In this document: positions 8,680 to 16,830 of the stretch, piece after piece
Position numbering within the stretch: position 1 is the stretch's first letter
Layout: each line of letters starts with the position of its first letter
NCBI GenBank assembly: GCA_041567895.1
Contig: JBFGAX010000002.1
Coordinates: forward strand, 26,314 to 90,313
From: JABDOU01 sp041567895
GTDB lineage: Bacteria > Actinomycetota > Acidimicrobiia > Spongiisociales > SHLN01
Length of the DNA: 64,000 bases
Direction of reading: 5' to 3'
Translations under genes and position numbers: made by a program
The notes under the pieces: generated by a model
What the model was told of the DNA's origin: nothing
Seen by the model: only the letters and a program-made list of their open reading frames with translations
The model's database searches: none

Positions 8680-9675
8680 TCACGATTCGGCTGAACCCTC
8701 GCGGCGCCCGCCTGCTTCAGTATCGTCATCGATACGATCGTGGGCATACAACGCCCAGGCAAATCCCCCGTGCTCGGCCGCCAAACCGAGTTCCCAGCCC
8801 GGGGTTTGACCAGGGCTTCGCCACAGGAGCCAACGGGCACTCTGATGAGCCGCCGACAGCTCGCTGGGATCGACATCGAGCAGCGTCGAAGCTGCATACC
8901 AGGCATGTGAGCGTCCCACGGGGTTTCCTCTTCTGGTGCCGTAAGCTCCGCCGCTGGCCGCAGCCCACGTCATGTGGCTGAGCGCTATGTCGAACTGCAC
9001 ATCACTACCTTCGGCGGCCGAGGCGCCGAGCGCCGCGATGGCAGCTTCGGCGGTTCCTTCGATGGAGATGATGCCAACCGCTCCATTTGACTGATCTACC
9101 CACGGACGAACGAGTTCGAAGAGAGCGTCTTCGGATTCGACGTCCTCCATCACGTCTGCGTCCTCTACGAGTTGCAACGTTGCAGCGGTTACCGGCGGAG
9201 GAGTCGGGAAGTCGGCTCCGTCCGGCCGGTACTCGGCGGGCGGATATGTCGGCTCCCATTCCTCAACGGCCAGGGGTGTGACGAGCGGTGAGCCGTCGGC
9301 TTCCTCTTCCGCAACAACATCGCCCCTCAGCGCCCGTTCGTGGGCAACCATCATACGAATGCGGCCCGGTTCCAGCCACGGTTCGAGATCCGCCCACGTG
9401 TGCGTGGAGGCCATGACTTCCCACAGGGGACCGAGCGTGCTGCGACCTGCGCCTTCCTCGACCACCGATGCTGCGAGGGGTGCCGGCGCGTCGAGCGCCA
9501 TCCGGTACTCCACGTACTGCGTTACGCCCCCCAGTTGTTTCCCGCGCTCGATGGCGGCACGACACCGGATCCCTGTTTCGAGCACCTCGGCCCAGTCGCG
9601 GTCCTTCACCCGCAGGTCGACGTGTCGGAGAAGTCCGGCAATGTCGCTGGCCTCGACGAGGTCGCGCAGGTTCAT
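8680..9675 (-). CDS. unknown protein translationally coupled to the DEAD-box helicase
   Basis: The 331-aa product starts at ATG 9675, overlapping the helicase stop codon as ATGA, so the two are probably co-translated. It is soluble, Ala/Glu-rich and has no signal peptide. The first half is helical (NLRDLVEASDIAGLLRHVDLR). The second half has many Trp residues (ARWLLWRSPGQTPGWELG). I do not recognise the family. Coupling to an RNA helicase suggests, but does not show, an RNA- or ribosome-related job. Confidence 0.75.
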   Translation of the reverse strand: MNLRDLVEASDIAGLLRHVDLRVKDRDWAEVLETGIRCRAAIERGKQLGGVTQYVEYRMALDAPAPLAASVVEEGAGRSTLGPLWEVMASTHTWADLEPWLEPGRIRMMVAHERALRGDVVAEEEADGSPLVTPLAVEEWEPTYPPAEYRPDGADFPTPPPVTAATLQLVEDADVMEDVESEDALFELVRPWVDQSNGAVGIISIEGTAEAAIAALGASAAEGSDVQFDIALSHMTWAAASGGAYGTRRGNPVGRSHAWYAASTLLDVDPSELSAAHQSARWLLWRSPGQTPGWELGLAAEHGGFAWALYAHDRIDDDTEAGGRREGSAES

Positions 9676-10982
9676 CGGCGGCGGCGGCGCTGAGCTCCCC
9701 ACACAGGCTTGTCGGCGGTCACAACCGAAGGTGGCGGCTCCCAGTTGGCCAGATCCAGCAATCGTGGGTCGGAGGAAAGCATCTTCTCCACGCCGACATC
9801 GATTTCGGCGAGCCGGGCAAGCCGCCGGACTTCAATCTTCTCGTTCCACCGCAGGAGGGTCACTACGAGCCCCTCCTCTCCGGCTCTGGCGGTTCGGCCG
9901 GATCGGTGGACAAACGTCTTGTAATCGGCCGGCGGGTCGTAGTGGATGACCACCCCGACATTGTCGATATGAAGGCCCCGTGCGGCAACGTTGGTTGCGA
10001 CCAGTGCCCGTATCGTGCCGTCGCGAAACTGCTGGAGCGCCTTCTCGCGTACACGCTGGGGTAGGTCTCCGTGCACCACACCAACTTTGACACCCTGATC
10101 TTTGAGTTCGGAAAACAACCGGTCAGCGCCCCTTTTCGTCCTCGTGAACATGATGGCGCGGTCGAAGGTGCCTGCGATCGTGGCTGCTACGAGTGCTTTG
10201 TCTCGATCGTGTACCTCGATCAGGCGGTGTTCCATGGTGTCGACTGTCTCGGTTTCAGCTTCAACCGAGTGGTAGACGGGATCCTGCATGAACTGGTTCA
10301 CGATTGATCCGATTGCGCCGTCCAGCGTCGCGGAAAAGAGCATCATCTGGTCGAAATTCGGTATCTGGCGTAGTACGTGGCGAACCTGGGGAAGGAACCC
10401 CATGTCAGCCATCTGGTCGGCCTCGTCAAGGATGACTATCTGCACGTCGCCGAGCGACACGATGCCCCGCTCTTCGAGATCGATGAGTCGGCCCGGAGTT
10501 GCGACCAGCAGGTCAATGCCGAGATTCAATGCTTCTTCCTGCTTTTTCATGGAGGCCCCGCCGTACGCGTACCCGAGCCATTTGCCAATCGACTGGGCAA
10601 TGGGAGCCAATTCGGTTGCGACTTGAATACAGAGCTCGCGTGTCGGCACCAGAATCAATCCGAGCGGATGGCGTGGTTTGGCCGAACCAATTCGTTGGAG
10701 GATAGGAATGCCGAATGCCAGCGTCTTGCCAGATCCGGTCTGAGCCTTCCCGGCAACATCACGTCCAGCAAGGGCATCCGGAATTGCTTCAACCTGGATC
10801 GGAAACGGTGTGGTGATTTCTTTTGCCGCCAGCGTCTTGACGATTGCCTGGTCAACTCCGAGGTCTTCGAATGTGGTGATGAGGTACTCCTGAACTGCAG
10901 CAATTCGTGCCGTTGCCGTGGCAGATGGCCAAATCGGGATCTTCGATCGAGCGGCCAAACGTAGGGCGGTAGATGGCCACAA
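9672..10982 (-). CDS. DEAD-box RNA helicase
   Basis: All the main helicase motifs are present in order: Q-motif region ITTPFPIQVEAIP, motif I AQTGSGKT, PTREL, ATPGRLID, motif II DEAD, motif III SAT, then GVVHGDLPQ, TNVAARGLH and HRSGRTARAG. At about 400-436 aa with a short Arg-rich end (AQRRRRR), it is a compact RhlE-type RNA helicase that unwinds RNA using ATP. The start is uncertain: the only in-frame candidates near the N-terminus are TTG codons (10982 and 10958), because the conserved region starts near 10890. Confidence 0.93.
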   Translation of the reverse strand: MWPSTALRLAARSKIPIWPSATATARIAAVQEYLITTFEDLGVDQAIVKTLAAKEITTPFPIQVEAIPDALAGRDVAGKAQTGSGKTLAFGIPILQRIGSAKPRHPLGLILVPTRELCIQVATELAPIAQSIGKWLGYAYGGASMKKQEEALNLGIDLLVATPGRLIDLEERGIVSLGDVQIVILDEADQMADMGFLPQVRHVLRQIPNFDQMMLFSATLDGAIGSIVNQFMQDPVYHSVEAETETVDTMEHRLIEVHDRDKALVAATIAGTFDRAIMFTRTKRGADRLFSELKDQGVKVGVVHGDLPQRVREKALQQFRDGTIRALVATNVAARGLHIDNVGVVIHYDPPADYKTFVHRSGRTARAGEEGLVVTLLRWNEKIEVRRLARLAEIDVGVEKMLSSDPRLLDLANWEPPPSVVTADKPVWGAQRRRRR

Positions 10983-11056
10983 CGGCGGCTCCAGCCAGGG
11001 TTATGGTACTGGCCACTGGCGACGATCGATGCTCGCCTGCGAGGAAAGGGTCCTAC

Positions 11057-11257
11057 ATGACTGTTGCAAAGGTGATCGAGATCTCATCTCGCTCTGACGT
11101 GTCGTTCGATGACGCCATCGAGAGCGGGATCGAGAAGGCATCTGACTCCTTGAACAATATGGAGGCGGCCTGGGTGCAAGATCAACAGGTCTTGATCAAG
11201 GACGGCAAAATCACCGGCTATCAGGTATCTCTCCGGATCACTTTCATCGTGGGGTGA
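11057..11257 (+). CDS. dodecin (flavin-binding small protein)
   Basis: The 66-aa product from ATG 11057 (after GAGGAAAGG) reads VAKVIEISSRSDVSFDDAIESGIEKA, then AAWVQDQQV and GYQVSLRITFIV. This is the dodecin fold, which assembles into a hollow 12-mer that stores flavins (riboflavin/FMN) or CoA. The Trp in AAWV is the flavin-stacking residue. The stop codon overlaps the start of the next gene as GTGA. Confidence 0.94.
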   Translation: MTVAKVIEISSRSDVSFDDAIESGIEKASDSLNNMEAAWVQDQQVLIKDGKITGYQVSLRITFIVG

Positions 11258-11535
11258 CATCTTCTTCTCGCGACTTCACGAGTGAGGTTGTGAGGGTCCT
11301 CAAGTCACTCAAACCGGGGGACGTTGTCACGTACGGCGAGATCGCCGAAGAGGCCGGTTTTCCGGGCGCGGCCCGGGCTGTCGGCAAGGTGCTTCGAGAC
11401 GGCGAAGGGTTGCCGTGGTGGCGGGTTGTGACATCTACCGGACGGTTGGTCCCCGGGTACGAACAGCGACAGTCAGAACTGTTGAGCAGCGAAGGCGTGG
11501 AGGTGTCGGGCAACCGCGTCCTGAGACGCCTGTGA
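11254..11535 (+). CDS. alkyltransferase-like (ATL) DNA-binding protein
   Basis: The 93-aa product has the winged-helix DNA-binding domain of O6-alkylguanine-DNA alkyltransferases: GDVVTYGEIAEEAGFPGAARAVG and LPWWRVV. The acceptor Cys of the PCHR motif is replaced by Trp (PWWRV), the mark of ATL proteins. ATLs do not remove the alkyl group but bind O6-alkylguanine and recruit nucleotide excision repair. GTG start 11254 overlaps the dodecin stop by 4 nt, so the two are coupled. Confidence 0.92.
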   Translation: MTSSSRDFTSEVVRVLKSLKPGDVVTYGEIAEEAGFPGAARAVGKVLRDGEGLPWWRVVTSTGRLVPGYEQRQSELLSSEGVEVSGNRVLRRL

Positions 11536-11552
11536 GGTTGATCCAGACTGTC

Positions 11553-12074
11553 TCATGTCGGCGGAATCAGGACCAGATCGACCATGAGGTCGGTGGCTAC
11601 CGCTTCGATGGCGTCGTGCAGGTCGTCGGCAGCCAGTTCAGCAGGCAGATGGAGAACTGCTTCGGCTTTGAACACGTGCCCGCCCATCGGGGCATCGGCC
11701 GTATGGGTTTCCAGTTCTTCGATGCTCGCGCCGAACGTTGCGATGACATGCGCGACCTCATGGACAATCCCTGGATGGTCCTGCCCTACCAGGCTCAACT
11801 GAAGACGGTTGCCGCTCTCAACCGGCTGCTGTTCGGTCGCCCGCTCTGCCGTGATGTGGAGCAAGCCCGTGGTCTCGAGTGGTTCGAGGTCTGCAATGAG
11901 AGCGTCTGTGTGGTGATCGTCGACGGTAACGAGCACAATGCCTGCAAATTTGCCTGCGAGCTCGGCCATGTGGCTCCGATCCCAGTTTCCTCCGTGTTCG
12001 GCTATGACGCCCGACAACGCATCGACGAGCCCGGACCTGTCGTCGCCGATCACCGTGATTACCAACTTCGCCAT
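11553..12074 (-). CDS. tandem ACT-domain protein, GcvR-like
   Basis: From ATG 12074 the 173-aa protein has two ACT domains: KLVITVIGDDRSGLVDALSGVIAEHGGNW (about residues 3-31) and RLQLSLVGQDHPGIVHEVAHVIATFGASIEEL (about 88-118). ACT domains bind amino acids. This double arrangement matches the GcvR family, regulatory proteins of glycine cleavage in proteobacteria. No gcv genes are nearby, so amino-acid sensing is inferred and the target unknown. Convergent with the ATL gene, 17 bp between stops. Confidence 0.82.
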   Translation of the reverse strand: MAKLVITVIGDDRSGLVDALSGVIAEHGGNWDRSHMAELAGKFAGIVLVTVDDHHTDALIADLEPLETTGLLHITAERATEQQPVESGNRLQLSLVGQDHPGIVHEVAHVIATFGASIEELETHTADAPMGGHVFKAEAVLHLPAELAADDLHDAIEAVATDLMVDLVLIPPT

Positions 12075-12159
12075 CGGGTGAGAGTACCCGGACGCCCGCC
12101 CGGTTCCTGTCACGAAAAAACATATAAAGCGATCGTCTCCGCGTGTCGATTCGTGACTG

Positions 12160-12426
12160 GTGAAGATTCAACCATGTCAGATTCAAGCCTGCTGGGCCGC
12201 ACGGATGCGTGGCTACGCCCACTGTATCGAGCACCAGCTGACCGTTGACCCATACGCTCTCCTCGACGATGACATCGATGAGCGATATCCGCTGGAACCC
12301 ACCTGGGTTTGCATTCATGGTGCGGAGATAGGCAGTTGTTTCCTCAATTGGGTCGCCGAATTTCCCGGCCTGGGCGCTTCGCCATATGAGTTCCGCGACC
12401 AGATGTACTCGGTATCTCTCAACTAG
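12160..12426 (+). CDS. small Cys-containing protein, uncertain
   Basis: A GTG at 12160 opens an 88-aa frame with natural-looking composition: five Cys (positions 6, 11, 22, about 51 and 60), HCIEHQ, an acidic DDDIDE stretch and aromatic residues near the end. No family is recognised. The competing minus-strand frame over 12074-12318 reads less like a protein, but I cannot exclude that neither is real. It would be the only gene between the ACT protein and the acyl-CoA dehydrogenase. Confidence 0.45.
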   Translation: MKIQPCQIQACWAARMRGYAHCIEHQLTVDPYALLDDDIDERYPLEPTWVCIHGAEIGSCFLNWVAEFPGLGASPYEFRDQMYSVSLN

Positions 12427-12487
12427 TCGTCGTCGCTATCGGTCGTCAAAGAGCAACGTTGCTGATCCGGGCCAGGCCCTCTCAAGA

Positions 12488-14272
12488 TCAGCCTGTGAGA
12501 TATTTCGGCTCGATGGCGAAGAGGGCGTCGTCAGGGGCCACAATGGCGTCGACCAATCCGATCGCCTGCGGCAGCAACTGGTCGAGGTAGAACGAGGCCG
12601 TAGCGATTTTGGCTTTCACAAAGTCTTGATCCTCGTCCTGGGTGTTGGCGAGCGACTCAGCTGCTACCAACGATTGGCCCATGAAGTGTCCACCGAGAAC
12701 CGTACCTAGCAGCCTGAGGAATGGGGTGGCTCCGGCAAGGGCTTGATTGGGGTCGTGTGGCAAGGCTGCCATGAGATGTGCGGTGGCTGTTTCGACGGCG
12801 TCGACGGCCGACCGCAACTTGCTCGCGAGGTTCGGGTGATGGGCCAGCATGTCGACGGTGTCTCGCATATCCGCTATGAGCCCGGAAATCACTTCCCCTT
12901 TTTCGAGAGGGAGTTTGCGCATTACGAGGTCAATCGCCTGAATCCCGTTTGTTCCCTCATAGATGGGTGCGATTCTGGCATCCCGATAGTGCTGAGCTGC
13001 GCCGGTTTCCTCGATGAAACCCATTCCGCCGTGGACCTGTAACGCCAGCGACGCGACCTCGCAGCCAAGGTCCGAGGACCATGCCTTGCTGATCGGCGTG
13101 AACAACGCCGCCAGGTGGGAGGCACGAGTTCGTTCCTCGACGGTTGCGGCTCCGACGCTCCGGTCGATGGCTGCGGCATCTGCGTAGATCACACATCGCA
13201 TGGCTTCGATGTAGGCCTTCATGGTCATGAGCATCCGCCGGACGTCAGGATGATCGATGATGGGAGACGACTCGGTCGATCCCACTGCGCGGCCTTGATG
13301 CCGTTCCTGGGCGAAAATGACTGCCTGCTGATACGCGCGGTCCGCGATGCCGAGTCCCTCGTTGCCGACTGCAAGACGCGCGCCGTTCATCATCGTGAAC
13401 ATGGCCCGCATGCCCTCGTTTTCACTTCCGATCATGTAGCCGATGGCGCCATCGGAGTTTTCGCCGTAGTGCATGACCGCCGTCGGGCTTCCGTGGATGC
13501 CCATCTTGTGCTCGAGCGAGGCGCACACCACATCGTTGCGTTCGCCAACGGTTCCGTCTTCGTTCACCAGGAACTTGGGCACGATGAACAGAGAAATCCC
13601 TTTCGTCCCCGGTGGTGATCCCGGCGTACGCGCCAGCACCATATGGATGATGTTCTCAGCCATATCGTGCTCTCCGTACGTGATGAAGATCTTGGTTCCC
13701 TTGATGCGCCAGGTTCCGTCATCTGCAGGCTCAGCCCTCGTCCGCAGAGCTCCGACATCAGAACCTGCATGCGCCTCGGTCAGATTCATGGTCCCCGACC
13801 ACTCGCCTGTGAGGAGCTTTGGCAGGTACGTGACTTGCTGCTCGGGCGTCCCGTGGTGAATGAGCGCATCTATGGAACTCTGGGTCAACAGGGGACAAAG
13901 AGCCCACGCCATGTTGGCTGCATTGAGCATTTCCATGACGACGGTGCCGACGAGCAGGGGAAATCCGTGCCCGCCGAACTCTTCTGGGACCGGTACCGCA
14001 CTCCAGCCGGCGTCCACAAACTGGCGATACGCTTCTTTGAATCCGGGCGGCGTACTGACCGATCCATCGGCGTTGCGAACCGAGCCGATCTGGTCGCCGA
14101 TCACGTTGAGCGGTGCAACCTGATCCTGCACGAACCGGGCTGCCTCGTCGAGGGCACCAAAGACGGTTTCCAGGTCTGCCGCAGCGAACGGTGGCATCTC
14201 GACGATTTCTTCGAGACCTACCACCGCCTTCAAGACGAACCTCATATCGCGCAACGGCGCCTGATAAGACAT
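12488..14272 (-). CDS. acyl-CoA dehydrogenase, long (FadE5/DUF1974-like) type
   Basis: ATG 14272 starts MSYQAPLRDMRFVL, the typical opening of ~600-aa acyl-CoA dehydrogenases with an extra C-terminal domain. Middle-domain motifs NLTEAHAGSDVGALRT and GTKIFITYGEHD, and C-terminal VASLALQVHGGMGFIEETGA and IYEGTNGIQAIDL, are clear. The acid in IYEGTNG is the probable catalytic Glu. The product is 594 aa. It would oxidise medium- or long-chain acyl-CoA in beta-oxidation. An upstream in-frame ATG at 14323 would add 17 residues and is less like the family start. Confidence 0.94.
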   Translation of the reverse strand: MSYQAPLRDMRFVLKAVVGLEEIVEMPPFAAADLETVFGALDEAARFVQDQVAPLNVIGDQIGSVRNADGSVSTPPGFKEAYRQFVDAGWSAVPVPEEFGGHGFPLLVGTVVMEMLNAANMAWALCPLLTQSSIDALIHHGTPEQQVTYLPKLLTGEWSGTMNLTEAHAGSDVGALRTRAEPADDGTWRIKGTKIFITYGEHDMAENIIHMVLARTPGSPPGTKGISLFIVPKFLVNEDGTVGERNDVVCASLEHKMGIHGSPTAVMHYGENSDGAIGYMIGSENEGMRAMFTMMNGARLAVGNEGLGIADRAYQQAVIFAQERHQGRAVGSTESSPIIDHPDVRRMLMTMKAYIEAMRCVIYADAAAIDRSVGAATVEERTRASHLAALFTPISKAWSSDLGCEVASLALQVHGGMGFIEETGAAQHYRDARIAPIYEGTNGIQAIDLVMRKLPLEKGEVISGLIADMRDTVDMLAHHPNLASKLRSAVDAVETATAHLMAALPHDPNQALAGATPFLRLLGTVLGGHFMGQSLVAAESLANTQDEDQDFVKAKIATASFYLDQLLPQAIGLVDAIVAPDDALFAIEPKYLTG

Positions 14273-14355
14273 GTCCTCAGAATAGATGGCGGACGCAGCA
14301 AGATTGTCTGACGCGTACGCCACGAGCCCTCAAACCCGGCAGATAGGGTTGGTTC

Positions 14356-15243
14356 GTGAAAATTGGTATCCAGCTGCCGGAGGTTGAACGAATCGTTCCA
14401 TGGCCCGAGTATCGGGCTATGGCCATCCTCGCCGAAGACGTGGGATTCGATTCCATCTGGCTCGGTGACCACTTGATGTACGACAAGCCGGAAGGGCCTC
14501 TCGGTCCGTGGGAGTGCTGGACCCAGTTGGCGGCGATCGCGGCGGTCACGAATCGGGTGCTTCTTGGCCCGCTCGTCTCGCCGACGGGTTGGCGCAATCC
14601 GGCCTTGCTGGTCAAGATGGCAGGAACGGTGGACGAGATCTCGGGAGGGCGACTCGTGCTAGGGCTTGGCTCCGGCTGGAACCAGAGGGAGTTCGACGCC
14701 TACGGTTTTGCGTTCGACAAGCGCGTGAGCAGATTTGAAGAAGCGTTCACGGTCATCACGTCGTTGATTCGAACCGGCTACGCGGATGCATCGGGAGACT
14801 ATTACCACATTCGCGACCTACCCATGGTGCCGCCAACTCGATCAGATCTTCCGATCATGATTGGATCGACCGGGCCCCGTATGTTGTCCATAACTGCGCC
14901 ACACATGAATTGGTGGAACGAGTGGTGGAGCAGGTTCAACAATGATCCTGCGGGCCTTGATCCACTTCTCGTGCAACTCGACCGAGCTCTCGGTGCGGCG
15001 GGGAGAGAACGCACAGATATCACCACTTCGGTGGCGATTTCTGTTGCTCTCCCTGAAGGAGGTGGGAGAGTCATGGGAGCCGAGGCCGATGCTTCGCCGA
15101 TCACGGGCACGACGCAAGAAATCGCGGAACAGATCGCGGCATTTTCCACAAAAGTCGACCATGTCCAGGTTGTGATCGACCCCATCACCCTCGAGTCGAT
15201 TGAGACAATGGGCACCATCCTGAGTTTGGTGCGAGCCGGGTAG
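14356..15243 (+). CDS. luciferase-like flavin/F420-dependent oxidoreductase
   Basis: The 295-aa product is a TIM-barrel luciferase-like monooxygenase family member: MKIGIQLPE, FDSIWLGDHL, LGPLVSPTGWRNPALLVKMAGTVDEISGGRLVLGLGSGW and DLPIMIGSTGPRML. In actinobacteria this subgroup usually uses coenzyme F420 rather than FMN, and it is often placed near acyl-CoA metabolism genes, as here. The reaction and substrate cannot be assigned. It is divergent from the acyl-CoA dehydrogenase with an 83-bp intergenic gap. Confidence 0.9.
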   Translation: MKIGIQLPEVERIVPWPEYRAMAILAEDVGFDSIWLGDHLMYDKPEGPLGPWECWTQLAAIAAVTNRVLLGPLVSPTGWRNPALLVKMAGTVDEISGGRLVLGLGSGWNQREFDAYGFAFDKRVSRFEEAFTVITSLIRTGYADASGDYYHIRDLPMVPPTRSDLPIMIGSTGPRMLSITAPHMNWWNEWWSRFNNDPAGLDPLLVQLDRALGAAGRERTDITTSVAISVALPEGGGRVMGAEADASPITGTTQEIAEQIAAFSTKVDHVQVVIDPITLESIETMGTILSLVRAG

Positions 15244-15303
15244 TTCACCCGGTGCATAGCCAACCGGGTATCGTGCTGCCCAACGTTGGGGACTGGAGAC
15301 ATC

Positions 15304-15804
15304 ATGAAATACGACGCCGCGCCCGAGCTGACCATCGATGTGGGCAAAAGCTACACAGCCACGCTGCACACCAACAAAGGAGATATCGAGCTCGAACTCG
15401 ATGCTGCCCGATCGCCCCAGGCAGTCAACAACTTCCTGTTCCTGGCGAAGGAGGGTTTCTATGACGGTGTGATATTCCACCGTGTCGTGCCCGGCTTTGT
15501 AATCCAGGGCGGCGATCCGACCGGGACCGGGAGCGGCGGACCCGGCTACAAGTTTCGCGACGAACTCGAGGGCTCTGGCAACTACAGCCGGGGAACGTTG
15601 GCCATGGCGAACGCAGGTCCGAATACCAACGGATCACAGTTCTTCATCTGTCTTGCGGATGTCGGGCTCCCACACGCGTACACGATCTTTGGCGAGGTCA
15701 CAGCGGGAATGGAAACGGTGGATGCGATTGCGGCCGAACCGCGGGCTGGCGAACGACCTATCGAGGAATGTGTAATCGAGAGCGTTTCTATGTCGGAATC
15801 CTGA
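15304..15804 (+). CDS. ppi: cyclophilin-type peptidylprolyl isomerase
   Basis: ATG 15304 follows a GGAG site. Family motifs are clear: NNFLFLAKEGFYDGVIFHRVVPGFVIQGGDPTGTG, GTLAMANAGPNTNGSQFFI and HAYTIFGEV. The catalytic Arg in FHRV and the Gln-Phe-Phe and Ala-Asn residues of the active site are kept. At 166 aa with no signal peptide, it is a cytoplasmic folding helper that speeds cis-trans isomerisation at proline. Convergent with the next gene. Confidence 0.95.
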   Translation: MKYDAAPELTIDVGKSYTATLHTNKGDIELELDAARSPQAVNNFLFLAKEGFYDGVIFHRVVPGFVIQGGDPTGTGSGGPGYKFRDELEGSGNYSRGTLAMANAGPNTNGSQFFICLADVGLPHAYTIFGEVTAGMETVDAIAAEPRAGERPIEECVIESVSMSES

Positions 15805-15818
15805 GGCACCGGCTCGGG

Positions 15819-16745
15819 TCAGTCGCCGTCGAAGATCGTGGTGGTGGTGGGCTGTTGGGTTTCCGGGATTGTGGTGGTCGTTTGCTCCTGAGGATCTACG
15901 ACGGTTGTCGTAGTCACGGTTGTTGAGGTCACCGTTGTAGACGTGGTCGTCGACGGTGGAAGGGTGGTGGTTGATTCCGGAACGGTGGTCGTTGGTGCCG
16001 TGGTGACGGGGACCGTTGGAGCCTGGGTCGTCGAGGGCGCCTCCGGTTGTCCGCCGATGGTGGTGATTGAGGTCGGTGTCCCGATTTCGGGAACCGTCGT
16101 GCTGGGAGTCTCGGTGACAACCGTGGTGGTTGTGGTCGAATCCAATGTGATCGGTCCCGGATCGGTTGGTAGCAGCGCCGTTGTGACCGTTGAAGGTCTT
16201 GGCGAAGAAGGTGACGGTGCGGTGGTATCCGGGACCGAAGTCGTGGCGGTCGTGGTCGACGCAATCGGACCGAGGGGCTGGCCGACGGTGACCTCTGCGC
16301 CAGAGGTGGTGGTTGCTGCGGAGGTGTCCGAGACGTTGCTCGCGAGTACCTCAACCGCCGGAGCCTCTGGCTGTGAAATCTGAGCGGCCATGAAGAGTCC
16401 CGCCAAAACCATGATGGTTCCGAGGCCGCCGGTGAACATCGGCAGGACCCGACGTGACGGGGGTTCGCTCGGAGCGGTTTCGCCATGCTTGTGGCGACGG
16501 TGGCGGACACTGGCAGCCCGCAGAAGGTCCGTTGTGCGATCATCTACCGTGCCTGGTGATGTTGCAGAGGAGGTCGAAGGCGGAGAGAGTTCCCGAATGT
16601 GGGGGGTCGAGTATTCCGCTCGCAGTGCCGGAGCGGCACTCCGGGATGGGCGCGCTACATCGGACGCCCGCTTTCCGGATGTTGTGGCATCCGCGTTCCG
16701 CCGTTCGCTCGGGCCGACACCATGCAGCCTGAGTTCCTCGCCCAC
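15819..16745 (-). CDS. single-pass membrane protein with long Thr/Pro-rich external tail
   Basis: The 308-aa product has an Arg/Ser-rich N-terminal ~100 residues, one membrane helix (about 103-122, MFTGGLGTIMVLAGLFMA), then ~185 residues dominated by Thr, Ser, Val and Pro (runs such as TTTTTVV). The tail is low-complexity and probably disordered or surface-exposed, possibly glycosylated. No enzyme domain is seen. It lies downstream of the histidine kinase on the same strand, 85 bp apart. The GTG start at 16745 is the furthest upstream and is uncertain. Confidence 0.7.
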   Translation of the reverse strand: MGEELRLHGVGPSERRNADATTSGKRASDVARPSRSAAPALRAEYSTPHIRELSPPSTSSATSPGTVDDRTTDLLRAASVRHRRHKHGETAPSEPPSRRVLPMFTGGLGTIMVLAGLFMAAQISQPEAPAVEVLASNVSDTSAATTTSGAEVTVGQPLGPIASTTTATTSVPDTTAPSPSSPRPSTVTTALLPTDPGPITLDSTTTTTVVTETPSTTVPEIGTPTSITTIGGQPEAPSTTQAPTVPVTTAPTTTVPESTTTLPPSTTTSTTVTSTTVTTTTVVDPQEQTTTTIPETQQPTTTTIFDGD

Positions 16746-16830
16746 TGGGTTCCTTCCCCTTACGAGAGCCCCTCCCTTACGGGCGATATCTTACCCGGGC
16801 CAACGGGAACCGCGTTCGGTGGTCACCGGT

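Noticed and set aside
11415..12248. 277-aa plus-strand frame across the ATL and ACT-protein genes
   Set aside because: Covers parts of two recognised genes on both strands and reads as shadow; no motifs.
12100..12490. Selenoprotein split by an in-frame TGA
   Set aside because: I read the frame around the TGA at 12154 and neighbouring frames; no conserved selenoprotein motif (e.g. UxxC or UGSC) or SECIS-like hairpin follows.
15943..16383. 146-aa Val/Gly-rich plus-strand frame
   Set aside because: It is the antisense of the Thr-rich repeat of the membrane protein; low complexity explains the open frame.
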